Shown one piece after another: positions 24,149 to 36,261 of a stretch of 64,000 bases of DNA. This DNA is from Ulota crispa. Taxonomy: Eukaryota; Streptophyta; Bryopsida; Orthotrichales; Orthotrichaceae. The translations under genes and the position numbers were made by a program. The notes below the pieces were generated by a model, which saw only the letters and a list, made by a program, of their open reading frames with translations, made no database searches and had not been told where the DNA came from. Position 1 is the stretch's first letter. Every line of letters begins with the position of its first letter. The stretch is from NCBI GenBank assembly GCA_963920765.1, contig OY987249.1, positions 16,526,483-16,590,482 of the forward strand, read 5' to 3'.

Positions 24149-24887
24149 AAGAGCATCTTCAATGGTATGTCAAATAAGATCCTTGAGCTTCTAAAATGCC
24201 TATGGAGGCACAAAGAGTCTACATCAACAATGCAACATTTTCCAAAGCAAAATCTTGGGAGCAACCTTCTAGATTTCTCAATTGCAAGAAAATGAGGATT
24301 TGTTGAGGTATTTTTTTGTACCTTGCATGTTGTTTTTAGCAGATTTACACACTTTGATGAATGATGCTCAATAATTACAACACCAACACATGGTGCCTTT
24401 TCCTTAATGTTGGTTACTATATCTCTTGAACTCCTAAGATATATTACTAGGGAAATAGAGCTAAAGGAAACCATGGACCCACAAAGGGCTCTATCTAATG
24501 CCTTTAACCACTAAAGGGCCCTTGGTGTAGAGATATGATACCAAATATGATTGCAACCAGTATTCAGAAGTTTGAATCAGTTGGAAATTAAGTGTTACAG
24601 GCATATATATTGAAGGGTTGTATGATGGTGGGTGCATAATTTTTTTTGGAAAGCCCTCCGAGCAGCTCAAATACATTTGTATATATGACCGTACATTCGA
24701 CTGCAAAGGGCTTTTGGGCCATTCAGGGGTTAAGGACAAACTTTCATGCTTGCCTGATAATTTGAAATTATGCAAAAACAATAAAAAAATACATTCCAAA
24801 CTTGTTTGTTGTTTTTGCATTTTCCAATTCCAAACCAACATGGAAGTTTGCCTTAAAATCCCCTAATTTGTTCCATTGAAGATGCTC
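24149..24887. mobile_element. GAGCATC-ended inverted-repeat element with nested TTAA element
   Basis: Ends GAGCATCTTCAATGG and CCATTGAAGATGCTC are perfect inverted repeats. TAA precedes the left end; the right triplet is TTC, so the duplication is not preserved. A separate TTAA element lies inside at 24508-24729. The end type matches the TAA-flanked elements at 38624 and 55250. Confidence 0.65.
24508..24729. mobile_element. TTAA-flanked 222-bp element
   Basis: The left end CCACTAAAGGGCCC follows TTAA (24504-24507). The right end GGGCCATTCAGGGG precedes TTAA (24730-24733). It is non-coding and nested in the GAGCATC element. Confidence 0.7.
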
Positions 24888-25259
24888 TTCTAAGGTATGC
24901 ATGCACATTTGAGAGTAAGGATTTTTTGTATTTTTGTTGGTCAAGCAACATGCACTCAAGAACACAAGCAAGTAAGGAGAAAATAGATTAAAAAAAACTT
25001 CCATGTGCCCACACTCATCCATAATTAAACTAAATTAGAACATTTCATCCAAAATCTGACAAACTTGATACTTGTATGAGAGTGATTTAGCAATTTCACC
25101 CATCTTTTCACCTATTTTTTTTTTAGTGTTGAGGTAACCAGTATCAAAATGAGGTAAGATTGTGGCAAAAAAATTGCCTAAAAGAATCTCATTGCATGAG
25201 AACATGAGAAGGCCATTTGGTATTTTCAACCAGAAGCTACAGTACCCGTGGTGAAATTA

Positions 25260-25478
25260 AGGTAGGTACACCCAATGGCGTGGATGTACCCAATGCCACC
25301 CACATGTTAGTTCAAATTTCATTTTAGAATGAAGATCCAGCCCATCCGTAGATAGCTTACCTTTTAAAACTCAGAAGATAAACCATCTATGGATGGGCTA
25401 GATCTTCTTTTTGAAATGAAACCTGGGCTGACATGTGGGTGGCATAGGGTACACCCACGCCATTGGGTGTACCTACCT
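25260..25478. mobile_element. AGGTA-family TA-flanked MITE
   Basis: Ends AGGTAGGTACACCC / GGGTGTACCTACCT follow TA (25258-25259); the right flank is TT. The body is a near-complete palindrome of 219 bp. Confidence 0.8.
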
Positions 25479-26104
25479 TTTGAAACTCTTGCTGCATTCT
25501 CAAAAGCACATGTTTGCTTGTGCTGTTGTCCCGGATGACAAGTTCGCCACTTGCTTCGCATTTGCCGAGGGAGCATTACCAAGACCAAGTTGGCCCTTCG
25601 TCCTTTTGCCTTCAACACGTCCTTCTCGTGCTCTTTACAAACCCATGTCTCCATGAGCGGTGTTTTCAACGATGCTTAAATTTAGCACAGCTTCTACAAT
25701 AAAATTTTGTTTTTTTAGCTACAAAACATGTAAAAAAACGCTGTTTTTAACTTTTAAAGTTTCAACACATTGACAGTGTTTTAACAACTTGAGATAGCTT
25801 TGACAAAAAAATCGCATGGGGACTAGTGATCATGAGAGGCTTGATATAATTGGTATAGTGATCGAATGTATAATTGTGGGCCATGGTGGAAGAGTTTATA
25901 TTTTCTTACATTCAAGGTTCACAGTAAAAACCTTCTCCTGTTTTGGAGTTGCTCAGTTCTATCTTCCTTTCATGGCTCTATTGTCAATCAAGGGTTCTAA
26001 ATCCAAATACAAAAATCAATCTCCAGGTTGGATATTTTTTAAATATAATGTGTTATGCCTCGTGATCATTTTCACCCAGGCCCCACATTTACGTTTGAGC
26101 AGTA
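25479..26104. other. Intergenic DNA
   Basis: A more GC-balanced patch at about 25490-25660 is open on the plus strand (73 codons), but no family is recognised and no splice structure is evident. Confidence 0.35.
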
Positions 26105-26339
26105 AGGTAAGAGGTTCTAATTGCGGTCATGTTCTAATTGCAATCAGCTCTAGGAATATCTGACATTTTGCAACAAATATTTATGACTGTCATTGATGAG
26201 TTACGTAGGCTTAGCAATATATGCTAAGCCTACCTAACTCATCAATGACAATCATAAATATTTGTTGCAAAATATCAGATGTTCATAGAGCTGATTGCAA
26301 TTAGAGCATGATCGTGATCGCAATTAGAATCTCTTACCT
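26105..26339. mobile_element. AGGTA-family MITE, almost perfect palindrome
   Basis: Ends AGGTAAGAGGTTC / GAATCTCTTACCT have TA on both sides (26103-26104, 26340-26341). Nearly every base of the two ~115-bp arms is complementary, with the axis near 26222. A transcript would form a long hairpin. Confidence 0.85.
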
Positions 26340-26682
26340 TACACCGAACCGTTGTGAGATAAGTTACTCTCATAGTCTCAACTACTGCCTTGTGGACAGA
26401 TAAATTTGCTGGTCAGAATAAAATAAAATCTGCTCAAGCGCTATGTTACAGACAACTTACCTATACAATAAATTCCCGAAAGGTAGGTTGGTGCTACCTT
26501 TAAATGCTATTCCTCCTCTCGAGTTCCAGTTCTAAGTCAATGGAGGCATGTTCTAGGAGAATCCTTGATACACACCAGATGTAACACTATATTACATTGC
26601 TAAATTTGGTATTTGGAAATTTGGCAGCTTAGTTTAGGTGTGCACTTTTTGCTACAGTGGCGGAGGTGGAACTAATGGACTA

Positions 26683-26996
26683 AGGTAGGAGCACCCATAA
26701 GCATCAATCCAAGGGTTTTGAATATGATGAGTATTAATAAACAACTAGTAAATTACAAGATTCTATTAGGAACATAAAAATAATGAGTTTGCAATTTCAA
26801 ATGTATTATTTGAATATTGTGAGAATAAGTTGTGAATTTTTAAAGAGCAAACTGCCATTGTACCCCTAGCCACTGTCAAGATTTCATGTTCACATGTTGT
26901 ACATCCTTGTAATTACATCTATTTACTTCCAAATATTTTCCAAGATTTCAAAACTGACGGTTATGTGGACAGCGTTGCTTATGGGTGCTCCTACCT
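26683..26996. mobile_element. AGGTA-family MITE, 314-bp subfamily
   Basis: Ends AGGTAGGAGCACCCATAAGC and inverse are TA-flanked. It has the same length (314 bp) as its inverted relative at 29006-29319, with which it shares sequence throughout. Confidence 0.85.
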
Positions 26997-27017
26997 TAGG
27001 AGATTTGTGAGACAATA

Positions 27018-27187
27018 AGGTAAACATACCCATTCTTGACCATTGAACCTAATGCTGCTCAAATGTGCACAAGGCGTGCACAAAAAGTAAGATATCTAAG
27101 ACATGCTTAGATTTGAGAATTCAAATGTATGTCATGTGCACATTTAAGCGGTATTAGGTTTAATGTCAAGAATGGGTATTTCTACCT
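27018..27187. mobile_element. AGGTA-family MITE, 170 bp
   Basis: Ends AGGTAAACATACCCATTC / GAATGGGTATTTCTACCT are TA-flanked and palindromic. It lies only 21 bp beyond the preceding AGGTA element. Confidence 0.8.
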
Positions 27188-28403
27188 TATTTGTCACAAC
27201 AAGAATTTCACAAAGAGATCTAGTCAAAGTGTTTAACAAAGCTTTCATATGCATCAAACTTGGTGCTTTGAAAACAAAAATATGTTCAATGTGCGCAATG
27301 AGGTTTGCTACATATCTGACCAAGAAAGTAAGTAATGCTGCATGTTATGTATGACCAAGAAAGTAAGTTAAGTAATACACTCAAGTTGGATCAATGTCCC
27401 TAATTCCCCATGGTTCTTATATCACACTTTTTTGGTGCTCTCATAACATTGTGCACGCGGGTTTATTCCTCCCCAGGATATTCCTCCCGTTATACTTGCG
27501 AGACATTTTAGTTATAAATCCTGAAAGTCGATTGGTCTTTGGCCAGAATCAGCAAATGACATTTGTTGGGATCCTCATATTTGGGGAGCAAAAAGAAATC
27601 CCAGTGAAGGTTAACAATGTTATGCTTGCGGGGGAGGGGGGCAACTTGAACACTAACTCAATTGAGCAAGCCCACCTTTTTCTTTTAAAAACTTATTAAT
27701 TTCTACTATGCGGATTGAGGGTGAGAAAGCTCCTTTTTTTACAAAAAAAAATCAAAATGAATAAATACTCATCATTCGTAGTTGATTGAATTTATCTCCT
27801 TTCACACTAAATGCTGTTTTTAGGGTCTATAAATATAAATTTGAATTGCGTATTTCCAAATTTGGGCTTCTTGTGATGAATTCCTAAATGCTTCCACTTC
27901 ACCTCCAAGTTATTGATCATAGATCTACATAATGTATGAGTAAAATATGGAGCTAGCCTTTTTAATTCAATAATTTGGATTATAAGATATAACAAATTTG
28001 TCCTCTTATTAATCATAGAATGATCGCAAAATTTTCTTTGGAAATCTTATGCAAAAAGAAACACAAGAATCTAAAACCTGGTGGATGTATGAAAAAAATC
28101 AAGCTTTTTGCATGAGTGACACATGTTACGTTCATTTATAATTTGTGTGTATTTAAACACATGGTTTGAAAAGGGATCAGAGAACATGGGAAGAGACAAC
28201 TAATATCAATGCATATGAAAGTAGGTACAATTAGTTTTGCTTTGCATTTTATTGTTTCATAGTACTCTCATAAGTTTCATTCATTATTGAATCAACATTT
28301 AAACTTGCGTTAAACTATCAAGTATTCAACACCCCAATCACGATGGGCAACAAACACTACCCATTCTTTTTCTTCTATCACATTACTCATGTACAAACTA
28401 TCT
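27188..28403. other. Intergenic AT-rich DNA
   Basis: No gene is recognised. An open frame at 27394-27699 has no recognisable motif. Confidence 0.4.
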
Positions 28404-28693
28404 CACTACAAGAAAAAGGGCAATTTTTGACTAAGGATTTTGACTATCAAAACAATACAATGACTAAAACTATTTGACTAATCTAGTATCAGTCAAGTGG
28501 TTTAATTTATGACTACTTATAGTCATAAATCAAATTGTTTATGGCTACATGCAGTCATAAATTAAATTATTCATGACTAATTAAATTATTTATGACTACA
28601 TGTGGTCATATTGACTAATCAATTAGTCTTAGTTGTATTAGTCTTTTTTGTAATCAAAATCCTTAGTAAAAAATGGCCCTTTTTCTTGTAGTG
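28404..28693. mobile_element. CACTA miniature element
   Basis: Ends CACTACAAGAAAAAGGGC and GCCCTTTTTCTTGTAGTG are exact inverted repeats. The 3-bp duplication TCT lies at 28401-28403 and 28694-28696. CACTACAAGAAAA is the classic terminus of plant CACTA (Spm/En-type) elements. The 290-bp body has internal 'tgactaatta'-type repeats and no transposase. Confidence 0.95.
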
Positions 28694-29005
28694 TCTTTAA
28701 GCAAACTAAATTGCACCTTCATATAACTTCTTAAAGAACACACATTCAAATTTCAAATGATGATTGGACGGAAACAAATCCCATTCATACAAAAATTTGA
28801 TTTGTTTCATTGATCCATATTATAAGAGATTCCAATGTTAAATTAGTCACATTTCAACCACACAAATACTCAAACTTTATCTAAAGTTCCAAGAGATACG
28901 AGCATGTTTCACCCCAAAGAAAAAGGAACTTTTGCAATTCAAAACCTACCCTCCAAAAAAAAATGATAAGAAGAAAAAGGAAACACAATTAGATATTTAA
29001 TACTA

Positions 29006-29319
29006 AGGTAGGAACACCTATAAGCGTTAGTGTCCCCATAACTGTCATCTCTAAAATCTTGGAAAATTTGTGGAAATGAACAGATGTAATTACAAGGATG
29101 TACAACATGTGAACATGAAACCTTAGTGTTAGTTATGGGTGCAATGGTAGTTTGCTCTTTAATAATTCACAACTTATTCTCGTAGTATCCAAATAATACA
29201 TTTGAAAGTGCAAACTTATTATTTTCCTGTTCCTAAGAGGATCCTATAATATGCTAGCTGCTTGTTAATGCTCATCATGTTCAAAACCCTTAAATTGACG
29301 CTTATGGGTGCTCCTACCT
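29006..29319. mobile_element. AGGTA-family MITE, 314-bp subfamily (inverted copy)
   Basis: Ends AGGTAGGAACACC / GGTGCTCCTACCT have TA at 29004-29005 and 29320-29321. Its reverse complement aligns with the element at 26683-26996. Confidence 0.85.
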
Positions 29320-29589
29320 TATAAAAGGAAGGACAAATTTTTTGGGTGAAAACATTTCTTGTTTTCAATTTGAAAAAAAATTAAGTTTTTCTTTTTTTCA
29401 AAATTTATAGATATACACTACCAAGAGAAATAATAGGTTCCAACAAACTAGATATGACCCATACTAGAAAACTTTTGTTTGGGAGTCTTCATTCACTTGC
29501 TCTTCACTTTACAACACGTATTTTTGGACATGGTGGGAGTCTAAAGGACCCCTAGAGTCCATAGGAGGTGAAGAAAATCCACCGGGGTG

Positions 29590-30530
29590 TGAAGTGAAAG
29601 CCCGGCGTGGCGCAGCAAGTGGGTTCGGAGGCGCTGCGGGGGCCACGCAGGGCTGGCTGGTGGCAGAAAGGACGACAAGGACAAGGCCGACGCAGCGCGA
29701 CGCAGCCCAGCCTGCGGCACACTGCGGCAGGGCGGCGGTCGCAGCAGCAGGACAGGCAGGGCAGGATGCAGGAATGGGAGGTGACGCGTGACGCCGCGAC
29801 GGAGGGACGGGTGGGGTGACAGGCGCGGTTACGTTGCGTAAGGCCCCGCCGGGAGCTTTAGTGCAGCTTTAGTTTCCTTTCCTTGGGCTTTGTGTGGACA
29901 CCAGCTTTCCTGCGCGCCCATCAGCACGCCTCCCATTCCGGCGACTCTCTCACCCCTGATCACTCATCATCATCGTCGTCGTCATCATCACTGCTCTCAC
30001 TCCGTACTCTGCTGCCGTCACTCCCCTTGCTCGCACCACTCACGATCCGCACCTCTCAACCGTCGCAATTCAGCTCAGTCGCTCATTCCCGAGCTCCCGA
30101 GCTCCTGCAGACGCGACTGGTAAGGTATTGCGACATGGGTGGGCGAATGCGAGTGCTGAGCCGCCGACGTGGAGGTAGTTGGCGACGTATCAGCTTGGTG
30201 GGTGGCTATGGCGGGCAATGGAATGTGAGGTGACTGGCAATGCGAGGGAGATTTTAGAGAGGTCTTCGAACTGGTTGGGTTTCCATGGGTGGTGGTGGTA
30301 GAGGCGGTGTGGAATGTGGAGCAGCGTTTTTGACAGCACGACGGGGCCATGAGCAGGGTACGAGTGCGAGGATGTGTTCCGAGAGGTTGCCGTCCGGTGT
30401 TGTCAGTACGAGCAACAACAGGTGAGCAGGTTTTAGTTCCAATTCAGGGACGCATTGATTGGGACGCGTTAGGGTTTCGGACGGACGGGGCGGGTGGTGA
30501 GGTGATAGGAGAAGAGAACATGGTTTTGCC
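29590..30530 (+). promoter_or_regulatory. GC-rich promoter/leader of the SPA gene
   Basis: An abrupt GC-rich island follows AT-rich repeat DNA, with a 'tcatcatcatcgtcgtcgtc' microsatellite near 29965. Its short ORFs are not conserved. An in-frame TGA at 30498-30500 ends any upstream extension of the SPA frame. A 5'-UTR intron starting at the GTAAGG near 30119 is possible but unproved. Confidence 0.5.
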
Positions 30531-33500
30531 ATGGAAGGAAAGGCAGCAATGAAGGAGTTTTTAAGCCGAGGTGGAGTACCAGAGGTTTCATCGGCTCCAA
30601 AGCAGGAACGAGATTCTCTCCATGACGAAGACTTCATTGTGGAGGAAGAGATCACGGTGAGGCAATGGCTGAGTGGGGACAACCGCGTCATGGACAGGGT
30701 GCAATGTCTTCATGTCTTCAAGCAGGTGCTGGATTTCGTCCACCTCGCTCATGCGCAACGAGTGATGCTGCGCAACATTCGTCCGTCGTGCCTGCTGTTG
30801 TCTCCTCTCAACAAAGTGGCTTTTATTGACTCGGCGAACTCGCGGAGCAGCTCGGACCAGTCGTGTGGGAATTCCACCGGGAAGGAATCGTCGTCTCAAC
30901 ATGCGGATGCTGTTGCCGTGGGTAGAAGCTCTCCATCTGGAAATATGTCACGCTTGCTGGAATGTTGTGGTAGCACAGGATCTGAAATGGAGAAAAGAGC
31001 AGGTGCTTCGCTAGGGGGAGTGCAACTCTCGGATTCTTCTTCTGGCAAACAACGAATGGATGTTTCTAGCATGACTGGCGAAGATTGCTTCCCTCAGAGA
31101 CAGTTGCTGCACATGGAGCAGGCATGGTACATGAGTCCTGAGGAGCACGCTACTGGCACCAGCTTGTTCGCCTCTGACATCTACAGTCTCGGAGTGCTCA
31201 TGTTCGAGGTACCGCTTCATCTCGACCATGTTACTCTGCAATGAAAAAAAATGCAACCTTTGATGTTTGAATACAAAATTCAGTTACTGTTGCTATATTT
31301 GGAAAGATTCCAAGAGCAACACTTTGGAGGTCGAATTGTACGTATGATTTCTTATGGAATGAAAGATTTTTAGACAGCAGCCTCATTTTTATGTCAACTT
31401 GGTGTTAGAAGGTCAACCAGGTGTACTAATCGAGATGGATTCATGTTTGGCAACAGAGGATTATGTTCCTCACGGTTTTTGAATTATGTACCGTAGATGG
31501 TTTGGTAATTATATGTACTGATCAGAGGTTTCGTGCTTTCAATTAAACTTTTGGCATTCTGGGAACTTTGTTTTGTTGTCAGTTATTCTGCTCGTTTGGG
31601 TCAGAGGTGGAGCGTGCAAGAGTGATGGCGGATCTACGGAACCGTATTCTTCCACCGCGCTTGTTGTCAGAACGTCCAAAGGAAGCCTCTCTTTGTCTAT
31701 GGTTGTTGCATCCAGATCCACTTTGCAGGCCTAAAGCCAGGTACGTCTCTGAGTATATGAGACGACTGCCGTCTTGGTTATGGCTCCCACATTCAAAATT
31801 TGCAGCTCAGATAAAGTATATTTTGTTACAAAATCATCCGGAGGGATAGTTTGTTAGAGAGCATGTGATGTTGTGCACATCCATTATCCACTGCTTGGGA
31901 CGTTCGTTTTCTCGCCCCGAGAGGATCAAGAGACTCAAATATCTTACGCATGGTTATAGATATTCGAGTGGTGTCATCCTGCATGCCGTCAATAAATATA
32001 TCTGCTACAGTGTCTCTCTACAAAAAAAATCACAAATCTTAACCTCCGAAGGGGAAAGCATCCGTGGGCTTAAAATGACGAGTTCAATTGATCATGCTGT
32101 GAAGAAACAATGGTTCAAATGGGACTAAACTACTTAGCATCAGATCTCGCAAAACACACTGCATGTTTTGGCCGAAAATAAAATAATCCCTACATGACCT
32201 CAGAAGCAATGAGAGTTTATAAAATTTAAGGAAAACGAAGACGTGGTACTATTTTGAGTACGTGACATGGGGACTTGCTTTGATCAGTTTGCTGTCTTTC
32301 TTGACCAACACATTCGATGTTCTTCACTGAGCTTCTTTATGATGTATGGTTTTGACAAATGCGATGTTTTTTTCCTTTTTTTTTTTGTGCATGCAGGGAG
32401 GTTTACAACTGTGAGATACTGATGGAAGCGGTGGACGCAATAGCAGAGAGGCAAGCGGCAGTGCAACTGGAGGAGAAAGAGGCAGAGTCAGAAGTTTTGT
32501 ACGAGTTTCTGTTGCGAGTGCAGAGCCAGAAACAAGAGACTGCTCGAAGCCTGACGCATGACGTGTCACGCTTAAGTGCAGACATCCAAGAGGTGGAAAG
32601 ACGGCGGCTTGCGTTGCAGAAGAAGCGTGGTTCAGTGTCAAAAGGGGAGAAAGGCGGGCAAAGGCAAAGGATTATAGCTGCTGGCACGCAAGAACGGAAG
32701 GGGATATTGGGGAAGAGACAGAATGCTGAAGCGGAAAACAAGGCCATGGTGTGTACAGATGGGCGAGGCAAAGTCTTATCCAAAAGTGCCAGATTCATGA
32801 GCAACTTCAGCCATTTAGAGAGAGTTTACTTTTCCATGAACTGGAGAGCAGGTGCACCTAGTGTGGGCATGTCGAAGCCAAGTCCAAGGCATGGTGCACA
32901 GAGCTTGAGCATTGGTTGTGCGCTGAAAAGTGGGGATGAGAAGAAGCTGAACCCGAGAGAGGAGAAAGAAGAGGACTGGTTGGGCTGTTTCTTTGACAGT
33001 TTGTGCAAGTATGCGCGTTACAGCCGGTTTGAAGTGAAGGCGACGTTGCGACACGGGGATTTGTTGAACACAGCCAACATGGTTTGCTCTTTAAGTTTTG
33101 ACCGGGATGAGGAGTATTTTGCCACTGCCGGAGTTTGTAAACGCATCAAAGTCTTTGAGTGTGAGTCGATCATGAATGAGCATGTAGATATTCACTATCC
33201 CGTGGTGGAAATGCCATGTCGATCCAAATTGAGCAGCGTATGCTGGAATGGTTATATAAAGAGCCATCTGGCCTCTTGTGACTACGAGGGCGTGGTTCAG
33301 GTGGGTTTGCCTTACTTGGATCCTTTTTCTCCTGGCAAAGACAATATCTCTGTTTCATTTTACAATGAATTTTATTTAGCGTACTCATTAGTATTAAACT
33401 CTGTAAAAGTATTTGAGATAACCTATCCGTAATTAATCATGTCAGTTGTAACGCCATGGGAGGCAGTTTTCAACTTAAGAATCTTGCCATTTGTATTGCG

Positions 33501-36261
33501 ACTAGGTTTTTCTGTAATATCTGTGAGGGTGCGTTTTCTATTAGTGGCTGCTGTTATGTCGGATGGGTTGGCAGGTCTGTAGTGTGACCTCAACAACCTT
33601 TTGTTTTTAGTGATTCTCTTGATAGCAATATAGTTGTCATGACATTCTTTACTAGGTATGAGGGTATCATCGTTAAAAATGGCAACTTACCCACTTACTA
33701 GTGAGTTTTTTTGGTTTTTCTCTAACTGGAAAATGCTTGTGGTTTATCAGTTGTGGGATGCCAGTGCCAACCGGGTTTTGATGGAATACGAAGAACATGA
33801 GAAAAGGGCTTGGTCTGTAGATTTTTCAAAGGCTGACCCTCAAAAGCTAGCTAGTGGTAGTGACGATGGAACTGTGAAGTTGTGGAGTATCAATCAGGTA
33901 CTATTTCCAACTTTAGCTCAACTCTTTGATTAATATGTTTATTTTATTTTATTATATTTGGCTTGAGGCTCTCTCGGTCCCCGTGTTAGAGAGGATTCTA
34001 TTGCCCAGAATGCGTGTTATTTTGGGTATTTTAAGAATTTTTAAAGCTTTGCTCAAATGGTGAGTAAACTGTGGTCAGGCTTTTGACTCTCCAGCGATTG
34101 CACAATTTCATATCTATTTGCGAATGTGTTGTACTTCATTTATTGCCTGTTCATGGCTGATTTTCATAAAAGATTTGGTATCTGAAAAACCTTCACTACC
34201 ATCCGATTGCCTATCAATCTGAGTTGGCTTGTTGAGTTATATCTTCGAGATAGGGTGAAGGAGATTGCTGACCTTCTGTCTAGGAAAAGAAGGATTTGAG
34301 TCTAAAAGAGGAAATCTCTGAATCATACTACTTTGAATGAAAGTAGTAATTTTCTTCAGGAATACTAGTTACTGAATATTCACGTTGGTCTGTGAATACA
34401 GGAGAGCAGTATAGGTACAATCAAGACCAAGGCGAACGTGTGCTGCATCCAGTTCCCACCGGACTCAGGACACTTGTTGGCGTTTGGATCTGCTGATTAC
34501 AAGGTCTACGTGTACGATTTGCGTAGCACCAAGCTGCCCTTGTGTATTTTAGCAAGCCACCAGAAGGCTGTGAGCTACGTGAAGTTTGTGGACTCAGTCA
34601 CTCTTGTGTCAGCATCGACAGACAACACGCTCAAGCTCTGGGATTTAACAAAAGCAAACACAACTCCTCATGCTCAGACTGCTTGTTCGCTCACATATAC
34701 TGGACATACCAACGAAAAGGTAAAGTGGATTTGTCCACTAGTATTTTTTGTTTGTCTAGAAACAACATGTTACTCAAGCCAATATGTAAACATCACATTT
34801 GAAAATGGTTGTTAAATGCCATAAATTCAAACCAGAGATTCTGATTATATGGACATGGAGGTCGTGATTTTTTCATTCTATTGGTTCGGATTTGTTTCTT
34901 CCCTTCAGGCTTCCTCAGTTCGACTACTAAGGCAGTTGCTCTAAATGAGATAGAAAGTCCACTTTGGAAGCGAATATTTGGTTTTAGAAGCTCTTTTAAC
35001 ATGCTTCTATTGTTCAGAAATGTAGGACAGGCTTTTCTTCAATTTTTGGTTTGTCTTATTTCTTTCTTTGAAGCTTCTTAAATGATTTAATTTTGAGCTT
35101 ATGTAGACGTGGAAGCGGCTACTTTTAGTTGTTTGGACACTTTAAGGGTTAACTACTTGTATTCAGTCTCTCATTTTTTTGACTCTTTTTTTCCTGGCTG
35201 GTCAGGTCTATTTACTCTTTTAATTATCTTCGTCTAGATGTGATCTGACCTCGTGGCTTGTTGTGAGCGTCCCTTGCGAGTAATTTAATCAGCTAGTGTC
35301 TTTTCCCTGCAGAATTTCATTGGTCTTTCCATTGCGGACGGTTACATTGCTTGTGGATCAGAAACGAATGCGGTGAGTTCTCTTGCCCCATTTATATGCA
35401 TCCCGAAGTTGAAGCTTTCATTTACCTTCAACTAAATTTTGTTGCTTTGTGCCCTTATACCCTAATGAATTTGTATCTGTTTATAATATACAGTATTGAG
35501 TTTCAGTCTGGCCTCGTAGTGTAGTACTAGCTCTGAACCTGCCAGAACGTAACCTTCTAGGTGTCCTCATCTTTGATGAAGTATGTACATGAAAGTCTTC
35601 ATTACGAGGCTTTGAGGGTTTAGTGTAGTTGACAACTGTGGTGCATAGGTAGTTGTTAAGTAAATTTTATCTACCAACCCTTACCTCAGTAGATTTTGTC
35701 TAAAATGTGCAAGAATCTGAGAGCCTGGTTTAAGTTTTGTTACACAACTATTCTTAGCACTTTGAGGTTCTGTATTGCTTAAAATATTTATGCTAAGATG
35801 TTTTTGTAATTTTCTTCTAATTCCAAATAAGACACTATTTATGGAAACTAATATAGCCTAATAATAATCAACATTCCCAAGTGCTGTTTTGGACGTTTTA
35901 CAACGTACAGATCTCTTAACATGGACTTCTTGTTATACAATTTTATTACAAATGTGCCAGATCCTGTAGCGAAAGTTTGGCTTGTCAAAAGTATCTGGAA
36001 ACTTTCGGAAATTTTCTCCTGGAAGTTTTTATTTATCGTGGTTTTTTGTATTATTTCTTTTCGTTTCAGGTGTTTGCGTATCACAAATCTCTTCCCATGG
36101 AAATGGCATCCCACAAATTCGGGTGCACAGATCCTATCACAGGCCGAGAGGTGGAAGAGGACGGGGGCCAATTCGTTTCCAGCGTCTGTTGGAGAGGGAA
36201 GTCACAAACTCTGGTGGCGGCCAACTCCATGGGCAACATCAAGATTCTGGAAATGGTGTGA
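30531..36261 (+). CDS. SPA: SPA-type COP1-interacting protein (pseudokinase, coiled coil, WD40)
   Basis: There are seven exons: 30531-31208, 31583-31740, 32397-33300, 33751-33897, 34402-34719, 35313-35372 and 36070-36261, all in phase, giving 818 aa. The start is the first ATG after an in-frame TGA, in a GCCATGG context. Residues ~1-280 resemble the SPA kinase-like region ([46 protein letters not shown]). The HRD and DFG motifs are absent, so this is a pseudokinase. A coiled coil follows (~281-360). A seven-bladed WD40 domain (~476-818) contains [16 protein letters not shown] and [14 protein letters not shown] and ends [11 protein letters not shown], as in plant SPA proteins. In the known family, SPA binds COP1 and forms the CUL4-DDB1 E3 ligase that removes light-signalling factors. 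The length fits the short SPA3/SPA4 form rather than the ~1,030-aa SPA1. Confidence 0.95.

Noticed and set aside
32403..32804. 133-aa antisense ORF over SPA exon 3
   Set aside because: It is the complement of a well-supported coding exon and has no recognisable motif.
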